DNA from: Rheinheimera sp. A13L
Lineage (GTDB): Bacteria; Pseudomonadota; Gammaproteobacteria; Enterobacterales; Alteromonadaceae
Direction: 5' to 3'
Assembly: GCF_000217935.1 (NCBI RefSeq)
Contig: NZ_AFHI01000002.1
Coordinates: 86,527 to 150,526, forward strand
Length of the DNA: 64,000 nucleotides
The notes below the pieces were generated by a model, which had not been told where the DNA came from, made no database searches, and worked only from the letters and a program-made list of their open reading frames with translations. This document shows, piece after piece, positions 9,672 through 19,603 of the stretch (position 1 is its first letter; the number at the start of each line of letters is the position of its first letter). The position numbers and the translations under genes are program-made.

Positions 9672-9703
9672 TTGACAGACGTCTAAAACTTTGAGCATAT
9701 AGA
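9672..9703 (+). promoter_or_regulatory. Candidate thr operon promoter
   Basis: A perfect TTGACA lies at 9672-9677, followed by a weak -10-like CATATAGA about 18-20 bases on. The TTGACA sits inside a TTTAGA...TCTAAA inverted repeat that also contains the palindrome AGACGTCT. The -10 is close to the leader ATG, so the exact start point is uncertain. Confidence 0.4.
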
Positions 9704-9707
9704 GAGT

Positions 9708-9770
9708 ATGAAAAAGACACAAATCCGCAATACACTCACCATTATTATTACCACCAACCCTGCGGGGTAG
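9708..9770 (+). CDS. thrL: thr operon leader peptide
   Basis: A 20-codon reading frame ending in TAG, reading MKKTQIRNTLTIIITTNPAG. Five of 20 codons are Thr and four are Ile, including the run ITIIITT-like near the end. These are the regulatory amino acids of classical thr attenuation. It is followed directly by an alternative-pairing segment and a strong terminator ahead of thrA. Ribosome stalling at the Thr/Ile codons when charged tRNA is scarce should let transcription continue. It was recognised by codon content and position. The ribosome site is weak (AGAGAG). Confidence 0.85.
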   Translation: MKKTQIRNTLTIIITTNPAG

Positions 9771-9829
9771 GAGGTCGGCGGCGTATTGTTTTCAAAAAGG
9801 CCCGTGACCTCCCTGTCTCGGGCCTTTTT
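9770..9829 (+). promoter_or_regulatory. thr attenuator (antiterminator and terminator)
   Basis: The terminator stem AAAAAGGCCCG pairs perfectly with CGGGCCTTTTT (9794-9829). An upstream GGAGGTC (9770-9776), overlapping the leader stop codon, is complementary to GACCTCC (9806-9812) in the terminator loop and shoulder. It is therefore a plausible competing element. The thrA start is 21 bases beyond. Confidence 0.85.
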
Positions 9830-9849
9830 CGTTTAGCAAGGAGTAAAAC

Positions 9850-12309
9850 ATGAGGGTGCTTAAGTTTGGTGGTTCGTCTCTGGCGTCGGTAACCCGCTTC
9901 CTCGAGGTGGCGGATATAGTGCAACAACAAGTGGGCAACCAGAGCGTTGGTCTGGTGTTGTCTGCGCCTCAAGGTGTCACCAACTTACTGGTGGAACTCA
10001 CAGATCTGGCTTTTTTAGGCTCGGATTATCAGCCTTTGCTGCTGCAGTGGAAGCAGCGTCTGGCACAGTTAATCGCAGAAGCTGCTTTGCGGGTCAGTAG
10101 CGAACAGCTAAAAGCAGTGCAGCAACTGGCAGACGAACAAGAGCAAAAACTGACTGAACGTTTGCAAGGTATCAGTTTATTAAGTTATTGCCCTGATCAT
10201 ATCAAGGCGCAAATTTTAGGTATGGGAGAGCAGTTTAGCGTTTGTCTGATGACAGCTCTGTTTAAATCCCGTCAGGTTGATGTGGCGCTGCTGGACTCAG
10301 TGGCTTTGGTGAAAAGTCAGGGCGATTATTTAAATGCGGTGGCAGATATTCCTGCTTCTGAACAAAGTTTTGCTGCGGCTTTAGCTAAACAATCGGCTCA
10401 GGTCTATGTAATGGCGGGTTTTGTGTCCAGCAACGCTCAAGGTGAGCTGTGCTTATTAGGCCGCAATGGTTCTGACTACTCAGCTGCTATAGTGGCTGCT
10501 GCGGTGAAAGCATCCGTTTGTGAAATCTGGACCGATGTAGATGGCGTCTACAGTGCTGACCCCCGTCAGGTGAAACAAGCCAAACTGATTGACCATTTAT
10601 CTTATGATGAAGCCATGGAGCTGTCGTATTTTGGTGCCAAAGTGCTGCATCCAAAAACTATAGGCCCGCTGGCGCGTTTTCAAATTCCTTGTTACATCAA
10701 AAATACCTTAAATCCGGCAGCTCCCGGCACTTGCATTGATGCAAATAATAACGGTGATTCACTGGTTAAAGGCATTTCCAGTCTGGAGCATCTGGCGCTG
10801 ATCACTGTCTCTGGCCCTGGCTTAAAAGGCGTGGTCGGCATGGCGTCCCGCGTCTTCGCAACTATGGCGCGTGAGCAGGTATCGGTCAGCTTAATCACTC
10901 AGTCTTCATCCGAATTCAGTATCAGCTTTTGTGTGGCTCAACTAGATTTAGCCGCTGCGAAAAAAGCGCTGGAACTTGAGTTTGAGCTGGAATTGCAAGG
11001 CAAGTTATTAAGACCACTGCAAATATTATCCGATATGGCCATCGTCAGCTTAGTAGGTGACGGTATGCGTCAGCACCGTGGTGTAGCAGCTAAGTTTTTC
11101 GCTTCACTGGCACAAGCCCGGGTCAATGTGGTTGCTATAGCACAGGACAGTAGCGAACGTTCTATCTCTGCCGTAGTAGAACAAAAAGCCTGTCAGAATG
11201 CTGTGAAGGTTTGTCACGAGAACTTCTTCAGCCATATTCCAAGCATTGATGTCTTTCTGGTGGGTTGTGGTGTGGTTGGCAGTGAATTACTGGCACAGTT
11301 TCAGCGTCAGCAGCAGTTCTTACAGCAACGTAACGTCAAGCTGAAAGTCTACGGTATTGCTAACTCTAAGGCCTTGTTGCTGGATGAAAAGGGCATAGAC
11401 TTAAGCCAGTGGCAACAGCAAATGCAGCAAGCCAAAGCGCAGTTTTCTGTGGCGGATTTAAGCCGTTTTGTGCAGGAGCAGCATTTAACTAATCCGGTTT
11501 TGATTGATTGCAGTAGCGCAGAACCTGTGGCTAATTTGTATGTTGATTTCTTAAAAGCCGGTTTTCATGTAGTGACGCCAAACAAAAAAGCCAATACGGG
11601 CTCGTTGGACTATTACCATCAGTTGCGTCAGGTGGCACAGCAGCACCGTCGTCGTTTCCTGTATGAAACCACTGTAGGCGCAGGTTTACCAGTGATAGAC
11701 ACCTTACAGGGCTTGTTTAATGCCGGTGACGAGCTGGTGGCTTTTGAAGGCATTTTATCCGGTTCTTTATCTTATATTTTTGGTTTGCTGGAGCAGGGCG
11801 TTGCTTTATCACAAGTAACCACTCAGGCCCGTGATTTAGGTTTTACCGAGCCGGATCCTCGTGATGATTTATCTGGTATGGACGTAGCCCGTAAATTACT
11901 GATCATGGCCCGAGAGTCTGGTTTGATGCTGAATTTGGCTGATGTTGAAGTGGAAGGTGTTTTACCCAATGACTTTGCCCCAGGCACAGATGTAGCCACT
12001 TTTATGCAGCAGTTGCCACAGCTTGATCAAGCTTTTGCTTTACGTATTGCAGAAGCAAAAGCCAAAGGCCAGGTGCTTAGGTATATAGGCGAAATCAATG
12101 AAGGTCGCTGCAAAGTGGCCATCAAAGCTCTGGATCTGGATCATCCGCTGGCCAAAGTAAAAGATGGTGAAAATGCGCTGGCCATTCATACCCGGTATTA
12201 CCAGCCTATTCCTTTTGTATTAAGGGGGTATGGCGCTGGTGCTGCGGTCACAGCAGCCGGTGTGTTCAGCGATGTGATGCGGACTTTGTCCTGGCAGCAG
12301 GAGATGTAA
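9850..12309 (+). CDS. thrA: Bifunctional aspartokinase / homoserine dehydrogenase I
   Basis: An 819-residue cytoplasmic enzyme catalysing the first step (aspartate phosphorylation) and third step (aspartate semialdehyde to homoserine) of threonine synthesis. The kinase domain (about 1-290) opens with [10 protein letters not shown]. Two ACT regulatory domains (about 310-460) follow, then the dehydrogenase (about 465-815) with the nucleotide motif VGCGVVGSE and the catalytic region around [15 protein letters not shown]. The length equals the enterobacterial enzyme. A separate lysC is present at 61.8 kb, so this copy is the threonine-dedicated one. It lies directly behind the attenuator and starts the thrABC operon. 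Confidence 0.97.
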   Translation: MRVLKFGGSSLASVTRFLEVADIVQQQVGNQSVGLVLSAPQGVTNLLVELTDLAFLGSDYQPLLLQWKQRLAQLIAEAALRVSSEQLKAVQQLADEQEQKLTERLQGISLLSYCPDHIKAQILGMGEQFSVCLMTALFKSRQVDVALLDSVALVKSQGDYLNAVADIPASEQSFAAALAKQSAQVYVMAGFVSSNAQGELCLLGRNGSDYSAAIVAAAVKASVCEIWTDVDGVYSADPRQVKQAKLIDHLSYDEAMELSYFGAKVLHPKTIGPLARFQIPCYIKNTLNPAAPGTCIDANNNGDSLVKGISSLEHLALITVSGPGLKGVVGMASRVFATMAREQVSVSLITQSSSEFSISFCVAQLDLAAAKKALELEFELELQGKLLRPLQILSDMAIVSLVGDGMRQHRGVAAKFFASLAQARVNVVAIAQDSSERSISAVVEQKACQNAVKVCHENFFSHIPSIDVFLVGCGVVGSELLAQFQRQQQFLQQRNVKLKVYGIANSKALLLDEKGIDLSQWQQQMQQAKAQFSVADLSRFVQEQHLTNPVLIDCSSAEPVANLYVDFLKAGFHVVTPNKKANTGSLDYYHQLRQVAQQHRRRFLYETTVGAGLPVIDTLQGLFNAGDELVAFEGILSGSLSYIFGLLEQGVALSQVTTQARDLGFTEPDPRDDLSGMDVARKLLIMARESGLMLNLADVEVEGVLPNDFAPGTDVATFMQQLPQLDQAFALRIAEAKAKGQVLRYIGEINEGRCKVAIKALDLDHPLAKVKDGENALAIHTRYYQPIPFVLRGYGAGAAVTAAGVFSDVMRTLSWQQEM

Positions 12310-12310
12310 T

Positions 12311-13243
12311 ATGAAGTCGTATTTTGCGCCTGCATCCACAGGGAATTTTTCTGTTGGCTTTGATTTATTAGGCGCTGCTTTTGAGCCTGTCGACGGCTCT
12401 TTGTTTGGTGACGAACTGCGTATTCATAGCGAGCAGGCAGAGCTGAGTTTAAGCCTGACTGGCCGTTATGTACATCAGTTGCCAAAAGACACGGACCATA
12501 ACTTAGTGCTGCAGTGTTTTTATGCCTTTGAAAAGGCAATAGGGCAAACTTTGCCAAGACTACAGCTGGAGCTGGTGAAAAACTTGCCGGTCGGCAGTGG
12601 TTTAGGTTCCAGTGCCTGCTCTATAGTGGTCGCCTGTTATGCCTTTAATGACTATTTCGGCAAACCTTTAGATGACTATCAACTGCTGCAACTGATGGCA
12701 CAGCTGGAAGGGGGCGTCAGCGGTTCAGTGCATTACGATAACGTAGCTCCGTCTTTTTACGGCGGCTTATTGTTGATGTTGCCGGATAGCCCTTTGTTAT
12801 GCCGGGCTTTGCCTTGGTTTGAGCACTGGCAAGTCGTACTTTGTTACCCAGGTACTGTGCTGTCGACCAAAGAAGCCCGTGCTGTATTGCCACAACAATT
12901 GACGCTAAAGCACAGCATAGCTTTTGCCGGCATGTTAAGCCGTTTTATCAGCGCTTTGTATGCCAAAGATGAAAGCGAAGCTTTTGCTGCTTTGCAGGAT
13001 CTGGTGGCAGAACCAGCCCGTCAGCATCTGATGCCTGAACTTGCACCTATACGTGACAAGTTAACAGCTCAGGGTATAGGGCATGTGGGTATTTCCGGCG
13101 CTGGCCCTACTATTTTTGCCGTCTGTCAGAATGACACTCAGGCTCAATTTGCCGCTGATTATTTACAACAGCATTACGCTAAAAACTCAGATGCCATGAC
13201 TACAGTCTGTCGTCTGGCGAGACAAGGCGCACGTGCGCTGTAG
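12311..13243 (+). CDS. thrB: Homoserine kinase
   Basis: A 310-residue GHMP-family kinase that phosphorylates homoserine with ATP. The ATP-binding glycine-rich motif reads LPVGSGLGSSACS (about residues 93-105) and a C-terminal GISGAGPT completes the GHMP signature. It starts one base after the thrA stop and ends nine bases before thrC, so it is part of the same transcript. Its length matches E. coli ThrB. Confidence 0.97.
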   Translation: MKSYFAPASTGNFSVGFDLLGAAFEPVDGSLFGDELRIHSEQAELSLSLTGRYVHQLPKDTDHNLVLQCFYAFEKAIGQTLPRLQLELVKNLPVGSGLGSSACSIVVACYAFNDYFGKPLDDYQLLQLMAQLEGGVSGSVHYDNVAPSFYGGLLLMLPDSPLLCRALPWFEHWQVVLCYPGTVLSTKEARAVLPQQLTLKHSIAFAGMLSRFISALYAKDESEAFAALQDLVAEPARQHLMPELAPIRDKLTAQGIGHVGISGAGPTIFAVCQNDTQAQFAADYLQQHYAKNSDAMTTVCRLARQGARAL

Positions 13244-13252
13244 GATGTAAAA

Positions 13253-14542
13253 ATGCAATTAACAAATACCAAAGTCGCTTCACAACAAGTTAGTTTTTTA
13301 GACGCAGTGCGTATTGGTTTGGGTGAGCAGCAGGGCCTGTTTTTCCCAACCCAGTGGCCAACACTGGATATTGAGGCTTTATTAGAACTGCCTTTTGTCG
13401 AGCGTAGCGCCAAAGTGCTGGAAGCATTAATAGGTGATGAGCTTTCTGCTGAACAAATCCATCAGATGGTAAGTAACGCTTTTCAGTTTCCGGCGCCTTT
13501 AGCGCAGGTAACAGAGGATGTGGCCTGTTTAGAGTTATTCCATGGCCCCACTTTAGCCTTTAAAGACTTTGGTGGCCGTTTTATGGCACAGGCTTTAATT
13601 CAGGCGCAAAAGCAGCAGAATGTCAGTAAAACCACTATTGTGACCGCAACTTCAGGGGATACGGGCGCAGCTGTAGCTCATGCTTTTTATCAGCAGGCTG
13701 GTGTGGATGTGGTGATTTTATTTCCAAAAGGAAAAATCAGCCCACTACAGGAAAAGCTGTTTACTACCTTAGGTCATAACATCCATACATTGGCGGTAGA
13801 AGCTGACTTTGATCAGTGTCAGGCGCTGGTGAAAGATGTATTTAACGACCGTGAGTTAGTCAAGCAGCTGAATATCAACTCAGCGAACTCTATTAATATC
13901 AGCCGTTTATTTGCCCAGATTTGTTATTACTTTGAAGCTGTGGCTCAGGTGCCAAAAGACAAAAGAGATCAAATTGTCATTGCTGTACCCAGTGGTAACT
14001 TTGGTAACCTGACCGCTGGTTTGATTGCCAAGGTATTAGGTTTACCTATCAAACGTATGATAGCTGCCACTAACTTAAACGACACTGTGCCACGTTACTG
14101 GAAAGATGGTCAGTGGGCGCCGAACAAAACTGTGGCAACCTTATCCAATGCGATGGACGTCAGTGCGCCGAATAACTGGCCACGGGTTGAAGCTTTATTG
14201 GCGCAAGGTAAAATTTCCCGCGACGATTTAGAAGCTGTGATGGTCGACGAAGAAGATACCCAGGTCTCTATGCGTTTATTGGCGCATTTAGGTTATGTCA
14301 GCGAACCTCATGCTGCTATTGCTTACAAAGCGTTAAAACGCAGCTTACAGGACGGTGAATTTGGTATTTTCTTAGGCACTGCGCATCCGGCGAAATTTAA
14401 AGAACAGGTCGAAAACATCCTTGGCAGTCCTATTGCCTTACCACCTGAGTTAGCTGCTGTGGCATCTGAGACAAGTTTAAGTGCAGATATGGCGCCGGAT
14501 TTTGTACAATTACGCCAATTCTTACTGACTCTGGATAAATAA
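13253..14542 (+). CDS. thrC: Threonine synthase
   Basis: A 429-residue PLP enzyme converting O-phosphohomoserine to threonine. The PLP lysine sits in the segment LAFKDFGGRF, and the substrate-binding TATSGDTGAA and the phosphate-binding SGNFGN are present. It is the third gene of the thr operon. Only three bases separate its stop from the GTG start of ung, so ung may be cotranscribed. Confidence 0.97.
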   Translation: MQLTNTKVASQQVSFLDAVRIGLGEQQGLFFPTQWPTLDIEALLELPFVERSAKVLEALIGDELSAEQIHQMVSNAFQFPAPLAQVTEDVACLELFHGPTLAFKDFGGRFMAQALIQAQKQQNVSKTTIVTATSGDTGAAVAHAFYQQAGVDVVILFPKGKISPLQEKLFTTLGHNIHTLAVEADFDQCQALVKDVFNDRELVKQLNINSANSINISRLFAQICYYFEAVAQVPKDKRDQIVIAVPSGNFGNLTAGLIAKVLGLPIKRMIAATNLNDTVPRYWKDGQWAPNKTVATLSNAMDVSAPNNWPRVEALLAQGKISRDDLEAVMVDEEDTQVSMRLLAHLGYVSEPHAAIAYKALKRSLQDGEFGIFLGTAHPAKFKEQVENILGSPIALPPELAAVASETSLSADMAPDFVQLRQFLLTLDK

Positions 14543-14545
14543 ACT

Positions 14546-15208
14546 GTGTCTTTAAACTGGCAAGACGTGATTGGGGCTGAAAAAAATCAGCCCTATTTTC
14601 TGCAAACCATGGATTACTTAAAACAACAACGTGCTGCAGGCCAGGTGATTTATCCACCTGAGGCACTGGTGTTTAATGCTTTTAAGCTGACGCCTTTTGC
14701 AGAGATGAAAGTGGTAGTCATAGGGCAAGATCCTTACCATGGTCCAAATCAGGCCCATGGTTTAAGTTTTTCTGTGCCTGCAGGAGTCGCCATTCCGCCT
14801 TCTCTGCGTAACATCTACAAAGAGCTGGCGCTGGAGTATGTGGATTTTCAGGTGCCCAAACATGGTTGTCTGGAAAGCTGGGCAGAGCAGGGGGTGTTGT
14901 TACTCAATACAGCCTTGACTGTGGTGGCAAACGAAGCGAATTCACACCGTAATTTAGGCTGGGAGCAGTTTACCGATCAGGTGATCCGGGCTATCAGTGC
15001 CAACGCAGAAGGCATAGTCTTTTTGTTATGGGGCAGCCATGCGATTAAAAAATCACAGCTGATAGACCAGGCAAAGCACCATATTCTGACAGCACCTCAT
15101 CCATCACCTTTGTCAGCGCATCGCGGCTTTTTAGGGTGCGGCCACTTTGCAAAGGCAAATGAGCTATTGCAGCAGCAAGGTAAGACCCCAATCTGCTGGC
15201 AAGTTTAA
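14546..15208 (+). CDS. ung: Uracil-DNA glycosylase
   Basis: A 220-residue family 1 uracil-DNA glycosylase that removes uracil from DNA in base excision repair. The water-activating motif GQDPYHG (D62) and the C-terminal [11 protein letters not shown] motif are intact. It starts at GTG three bases after thrC, and no separate promoter is evident in the gap, so repair capacity may be tied to thr operon transcription. Its length is normal. A dispersed repeat begins immediately after the stop codon. Confidence 0.97.
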   Translation: MSLNWQDVIGAEKNQPYFLQTMDYLKQQRAAGQVIYPPEALVFNAFKLTPFAEMKVVVIGQDPYHGPNQAHGLSFSVPAGVAIPPSLRNIYKELALEYVDFQVPKHGCLESWAEQGVLLLNTALTVVANEANSHRNLGWEQFTDQVIRAISANAEGIVFLLWGSHAIKKSQLIDQAKHHILTAPHPSPLSAHRGFLGCGHFAKANELLQQQGKTPICWQV

Positions 15209-15385
15209 CCCGTCGTACTTGGCGCCGCAGCGTTGTTGACTGCTCGCTTTCGCCCCAGTCACATATTTCGATGGATTAACTGTGCTCTCTGGCGAGCATC
15301 CGCCTCCATCCATAGACACATAGGACAACTATGCTCCTGGGGTCTCACGCGCTTGTCGCCTAGCTGCAACACCAATTACTTAGGG
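15209..15385 (+). repeat. Dispersed intergenic repeat, copy A (with insertion)
   Basis: This segment is homologous to the reverse complement of 34568-34689. Shared blocks include CCCGTCGTACTTG, GTTGAC, CGCCCCA, TCACATA, CTATG, TGGGG, CTGCAAC and CCAATTACTTAGGG. Copy A carries about 57 extra bases (15266-15322) bordered by CACATA direct repeats, which the other copy lacks. No protein is supported here. It fills the gap after ung. Confidence 0.8.
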
Positions 15386-15411
15386 TTACAAAGGTTGTGC
15401 CTTACACATAG

Positions 15412-15436
15412 ACGGGCGACCATAAAGGTCGCCCGT
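15412..15436. repeat. REP-like palindrome
   Basis: ACGGGCGACC and GGTCGCCCGT form a perfect 10-bp inverted repeat around ATAAA. Read on the minus strand it begins GTACGGGCG, close to the GTAG-plus-palindrome layout of REP elements, such as the one at 56569. Confidence 0.6.
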
Positions 15437-15456
15437 ACGTTAGATGACTGTAAAAT

Positions 15457-15488
15457 AAAAAGCCCCGACATTGCTGCCGGGGCTTTTT
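15457..15488. terminator. Bidirectional terminator after the DUF3545 gene
   Basis: AAAAAGCCCCG pairs with CGGGGCTTTTT, an 11-bp perfect stem with a 10-base loop. A-rich and T-rich flanks let it work in both directions. It lies directly beyond the stop codon of the minus-strand small gene. Confidence 0.9.
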
Positions 15489-15489
15489 A

Positions 15490-15666
15490 TTAACTTAATT
15501 CGATGTCAACTAACTCAGGTTCTATGGTCCAGTCTATGTCTTCCAGTTCTCGTTTTAAGCGCTGGCGTTCTTTGACTGCTTCAATTTCGCGCCACTTGCG
15601 TTTGACTGCACGGCTCTTGGTCGCAGGACGCTCCAACATATTCAGTAAGTCTTCGAAGCTTTCCAT
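15490..15666 (-). CDS. DUF3545 family small protein
   Basis: A 58-residue reading frame starting ATG (MESFEDLLNMLE) and ending DIELS. It contains the highly basic core VKRKWREIEAVKERQR, characteristic of the DUF3545 family of small proteins in Shewanella, Vibrio and relatives. An AGGGG ribosome site precedes the ATG and a strong terminator follows the stop. It is predicted to be a charged helical cytoplasmic protein. The function of the family is unknown to me. It lies downstream of pgi on the same strand but is separated by about 120 bases, so it probably has its own promoter. Confidence 0.8.
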   Translation of the reverse strand: MESFEDLLNMLERPATKSRAVKRKWREIEAVKERQRLKRELEDIDWTIEPELVDIELS

Positions 15667-15786
15667 GGTTGCCCCTCTGAGTTGTTGTTATTTTCAACAA
15701 ATTAGTACCACACTTTGTCTAAAAATAAAATAACTCTTTGACACAAATATGAACGAAAAATGAATGTTTTTCGTTCATTCAACGGT

Positions 15787-17415
15787 TTAGCCCAAGTTCA
15801 ACTGCTTAAATTTTGCGATAAGTGCCTCTGTAGACGCATCAAAGCTGTTTTTTTGTTGATCAGATAACACCTGATAAATAGGCGTTGATAACTGCTTACC
15901 CAGTTCTACACCCCACTGATCAAAAGAGTTGATATTCCAAAGCACACCCTGGCAGAACACCTTTTGCTCATAGAGCGCAATCAAGGCACCTAAGTAATAA
16001 GGTGATAATTCCGGCAGCAATAAAGTGTTGCTTGGCTTATTACCAGGCGACACTTTATGTGGTGCCAAAGCAATAGCTTCTTCTTCTGAAGCACCGCTTG
16101 CCAAAACTTCAGCTTTGGCTTCTGCAAAGGTTTTACCTTGCATCAAGGCCTGAGTCTGGGCAAAACAATGAGCCGCTAATCTGTGGTGGTGATCGTTTAG
16201 CTCGTGACTGACTTTGGCAGGCAGAATAAAGTCTGACGGCACAGCCAGCGCACTTTGGTGTAATAACTGGTGGTACGCATGTTGACCATTGGTACCCGCA
16301 TCCCCCCAAATTACCGGAGCTGTGGCATCGGTGAGTGGCTTGCCATCGACATCCACCCCTTTACCATTACTTTCCATATCCAGCTGTTGCACATAAGAGG
16401 GCAGGAAACGTAAATAATGGCTGTAAGGCAGCAAAGCCTGAGCCTGACAGCCTTTGGCATTGATATACCAGACGCCAAGCAAGGCCAAAATCAGCGGCAT
16501 ATTTTGCTCAAGGGGGGCGTTGATAAAATGCTGGTCCATATCACGGGCGCCTTTGAGCAGTTGTTGAAACTGCTGCATGCCCAGTTGCAATGCAACAGGG
16601 AAGCCTATGGCAGACCACAATGAATAACGACCACCCACCCAGTCCCACATTGGCAGAATATGTTCAGCCACTATGCCAAATTCAGCTGCTGCTTTGATAT
16701 TGGACGAGGTCGCCCAGAAATGCAGAGCTATAGCGGCTTTGTCTGCACCTTTATCAGTGAACCACTGACGTACAGCCAAGGCATTTTGTTTGGTTTCTTC
16801 GGTACCAAAAGACTTGGAAGCAACAAAGACCAGGGTCGTGGCAGGGTTTAAGTTTTTCACCACATCAGAGACTACTGCGCCGTCTATATTGCCGGCAAAG
16901 TGAATACGCACCGGGCTTTGGTTAAAAGGCGCTAAAGCTTCACAGGCCATTTGTGGGCCCAACAAAGAGCCACCTATACCAATCCAGATCAGATCGGTAA
17001 TGGCATCACCCTGATAACCTTTGTATTCACCCTGATGCAACTGGCCTATCAGCTCCGCCATTTGCGCGTGACAGGCCTGAATTTCTGGTTGCAAATCAAC
17101 ACCATCTAACACCAGCGCAGTGGTTGTATCTGCACGTAATGCCATGTGCCAGACAGCACGTTGTTCCGTGTTGTTAATTTTGTCGCCCTGGAGCATCTGC
17201 TGAGTTTTGTGTTGGATCTGGCTTTGTTTTGCCAACTCCAGCAGCTTTTGCCAGATGCTATCTGTGATCAGGTTTTTGGCAAAATCCAGGTGAATACCGC
17301 AGGCACTGACCTGAAATTTTTCAGCACGTTTTGGATCTGCGGCAAACTCCTGACGCAAGGACAAAGGCTGTTGCGCCAGCTGTTTTAATTCAGCCCAGAC
17401 TGCAGACGACATCAT
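15787..17415 (-). CDS. pgi: Glucose-6-phosphate isomerase
   Basis: A 542-residue cytoplasmic enzyme interconverting glucose-6-phosphate and fructose-6-phosphate. Diagnostic segments are VGGRYSLWSAIG and the C-terminal FDQWGVELGK signature; GGS(L)LGP binds the phosphate. The ATG at 17415 is preferred over an upstream in-frame GTG because AGGAG lies five bases ahead. A second ATG follows at once. It lies 36 bases behind talB on the same strand, so the two likely form a talB-pgi operon linking the pentose phosphate pathway and upper glycolysis. Confidence 0.96.
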   Translation of the reverse strand: MMSSAVWAELKQLAQQPLSLRQEFAADPKRAEKFQVSACGIHLDFAKNLITDSIWQKLLELAKQSQIQHKTQQMLQGDKINNTEQRAVWHMALRADTTTALVLDGVDLQPEIQACHAQMAELIGQLHQGEYKGYQGDAITDLIWIGIGGSLLGPQMACEALAPFNQSPVRIHFAGNIDGAVVSDVVKNLNPATTLVFVASKSFGTEETKQNALAVRQWFTDKGADKAAIALHFWATSSNIKAAAEFGIVAEHILPMWDWVGGRYSLWSAIGFPVALQLGMQQFQQLLKGARDMDQHFINAPLEQNMPLILALLGVWYINAKGCQAQALLPYSHYLRFLPSYVQQLDMESNGKGVDVDGKPLTDATAPVIWGDAGTNGQHAYHQLLHQSALAVPSDFILPAKVSHELNDHHHRLAAHCFAQTQALMQGKTFAEAKAEVLASGASEEEAIALAPHKVSPGNKPSNTLLLPELSPYYLGALIALYEQKVFCQGVLWNINSFDQWGVELGKQLSTPIYQVLSDQQKNSFDASTEALIAKFKQLNLG

Positions 17416-17451
17416 ATAAACTCCTGTAGTGTTCACTGTGGTGAAATGTAA

Positions 17452-18408
17452 CTAGGCCTGTAATTGGGCCTGAATCAGACTTTCCAGCTTGCGCTGATCA
17501 ACGGCAAATTTACGAATACCTTCCGACAGCTTTTCTGTCGCCATTGCATCTTCATTCAGTGCCCAGCGGAATGCTGCTTCAGTTAAAGCCGCAGTTTCTT
17601 GTGCTGTAGCACCTGTATCTTTCAGATGAACTGTTAAATCGCCTTGCTGCTGGCTCAATTCTTCCAGTAATCCCGGGCTGATGGTTAAACGGTCACAGCC
17701 TGCCAGGGCTAAAACTTCACCTATATTGCGAAAGCTCGCACCCATCACCACAGTTTTATGGCCATAAGTTTTGAAATAACGGTAAATTTCGCGTACAGAA
17801 ACTACACCAGGATCGGTTTCTGCCGTGTAGTCTTGTTTGGTGGCTGCTTTGTACCAATCCAGAATACGGCCAACAAAAGGCGAAATTAAAAACACACCAG
17901 CTTCAGCACAAGCACGGGCCTGCGCCATATGGAATAGCAGCGTCAGGTTGCATTGAATACCTTGTAGTTCCAGTTGGCGGGCCGCCTGAATACCTTCCCA
18001 GGTTGACGCTATTTTGATCAGAATACGATCTTTGCTGATGCCATTTTCTTCATACAAAGCGACCAGTTGCAGCGCTTTAGTGATGCTGGCCTGGGTATCA
18101 AAAGACAAGCGTGCATCTACTTCAGTAGAAACTCGGCCTGGCACTAACTTGCTGATCTGGGTACCAATATCAACCGCAAACTTATCACTGGCGATGCTGA
18201 CTTGTGTTGCCAGATCTGAGCTTTTGCTTTTGGCGTAAGCCACAGCCTGAGCCAATAAAGGCTTAGAAAACTCCAGCTGACTGGCGTTTAGTAATAAAGA
18301 AGGGTTAGTGGTGGCATCTACAGGGCGGAACTGTTCAATGGCGCCTAAGTCACCGCTGTCGACTACTACAGTTGTCACTGCTTTTAGCTGTTCTAGTAAT
18401 GTGCTCAT
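17452..18408 (-). CDS. talB: Transaldolase
   Basis: A 318-residue transaldolase of the classical TalA/TalB type, moving a dihydroxyacetone unit between pentose phosphate intermediates. The N-terminal [10 protein letters not shown] motif and the Schiff-base lysine region [12 protein letters not shown] are both intact. Its length matches E. coli TalB. It is the first gene of a probable operon with pgi. A 15-bp HexR-like operator lies 62 bp upstream of its ATG, suggesting control by the KDPG-responsive regulator HexR. Confidence 0.96.
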   Translation of the reverse strand: MSTLLEQLKAVTTVVVDSGDLGAIEQFRPVDATTNPSLLLNASQLEFSKPLLAQAVAYAKSKSSDLATQVSIASDKFAVDIGTQISKLVPGRVSTEVDARLSFDTQASITKALQLVALYEENGISKDRILIKIASTWEGIQAARQLELQGIQCNLTLLFHMAQARACAEAGVFLISPFVGRILDWYKAATKQDYTAETDPGVVSVREIYRYFKTYGHKTVVMGASFRNIGEVLALAGCDRLTISPGLLEELSQQQGDLTVHLKDTGATAQETAALTEAAFRWALNEDAMATEKLSEGIRKFAVDQRKLESLIQAQLQA

Positions 18409-18469
18409 ATTGTTTTATTACCGTTTTTCTGATCACAACTTCGTGATATTAAGTTTTATACTAAATAAA

Positions 18470-18484
18470 TGTAGGAAAATTACA
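18470..18484. promoter_or_regulatory. Candidate HexR operator upstream of talB
   Basis: TGTAGGAAAATTACA matches 14 of 15 positions of the HexR consensus TGTARTWWWAYTACA as I recall it from Shewanella and related genera. It is placed 62 bp before the talB start. The rest of the 296-bp gap between talB and yaaA shows no other gene. Confidence 0.55.
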
Positions 18485-18704
18485 ACATAAAAACCTGCTT
18501 TTAGGGCAAGTTTCCGACATTTCGAATGGGTGCTGATACAGCTGTTGCAGTGCAAGGAGCATGCGCCTTTCATGTTAACCTGAGCTTAACATTAAAAAAA
18601 GTAAAAACCATGGCAAAGCCGCGTCCGTATTGAGTTTTATTGTCGAATCAAAGCTGATGTTTTGATATAGTCTCCAGCCTTAGTTGTACAGGAAGCCAAA
18701 ACCC

Positions 18705-19487
18705 ATGTTGATGGTGATATCACCCGCCAAAGATTTAGATTATCAAAGCCCATTACCAGTCCAGGCATTCAGCCAACCCGCTTTACTTGATCAAAGCCTT
18801 GAATTGATGCCTTATTGCCGTGACCTGACGCCAGCTCAGCTGTCCAGCCTGATGCATATCAGTGACAAACTGGCGGGCCTTAATGCGGCACGTTTTGCAG
18901 AGTGGTCCACGCCTTTTACAGCGGACAACGCCCGTCAGGCTGTCTTTGCTTTTAATGGCGATGTGTATCAGGGTTTGCAAGCGTCCAGCCTGAAACAAAA
19001 AGATCTGGACTATGCTCAGCAGCATTTGCGTATTTTAAGTGGTTTGTATGGTGTGTTAAGGCCGCTGGATTTGATGCAACCTTACCGTCTGGAAATGGGC
19101 ACTTCGTTAGAAAATGGCCGTGGCAAGAATCTTTACCAGTTTTGGGGCGACCGCATCAGTACTGAACTAAACCAGCAGCTCGAGCAGCTAAATTCACAAA
19201 CTTTGTTGAATTTGGCTTCTCAGGAATACTTTAAAGCTGTGGATAAAAAAGCGCTAAAAGCCAAAGTAGTGAATGTGGAGTTTAAAGACTTCAAAAATGG
19301 TCAGTATAAAATCATCAGTTTTTTTGCGAAAAAAGCCCGTGGCCTGATGGCACGTTTTGTCATTGAGCAGCAGATCAAAGAAGTTGAAGGGTTAAAGCAA
19401 TTTAACAGTGCTGGTTACCAGTTCAGCAGCGCTGAATCTAAAGCTGACAAGCTGGTGTTTACACGAATGCAACAGCAAGACGGATAG
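18705..19487 (+). CDS. yaaA: Peroxide stress protein YaaA (DUF328)
   Basis: A 260-residue YaaA/DUF328 protein. In E. coli it lowers intracellular free iron during hydrogen peroxide stress. The family opening [14 protein letters not shown] and the C-terminal FNSAGYQFS are clear. The ATG at 18705 is chosen because CAGGAAG precedes it and it gives the family start; an upstream in-frame TTG would add seven residues. It is followed by a strong terminator. Confidence 0.95.
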   Translation: MLMVISPAKDLDYQSPLPVQAFSQPALLDQSLELMPYCRDLTPAQLSSLMHISDKLAGLNAARFAEWSTPFTADNARQAVFAFNGDVYQGLQASSLKQKDLDYAQQHLRILSGLYGVLRPLDLMQPYRLEMGTSLENGRGKNLYQFWGDRISTELNQQLEQLNSQTLLNLASQEYFKAVDKKALKAKVVNVEFKDFKNGQYKIISFFAKKARGLMARFVIEQQIKEVEGLKQFNSAGYQFSSAESKADKLVFTRMQQQDG

Positions 19488-19514
19488 CATTGTTTTTTAG
19501 TATAGAAAAACCAT

Positions 19515-19541
19515 AAAAGCCGCATAAAACTGCGGCTTTTT
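19515..19541 (+). terminator. Terminator after yaaA
   Basis: AAAAGCCGCA pairs with TGCGGCTTTT around a 6-base loop, followed by further T. It lies between yaaA and gsk. Confidence 0.88.
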
Positions 19542-19603
19542 GTTGCGCTTTTTTAATTGGCTTTTGCTAAAATGCGCGGCTCTATTGATCTGAGTGTTGC
19601 CCT

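Noticed and set aside
15233..15493. An 86-codon open frame after ung
   Set aside because: It lies across the dispersed repeat, a REP-like palindrome and a terminator, has no ribosome site and no protein-like composition.
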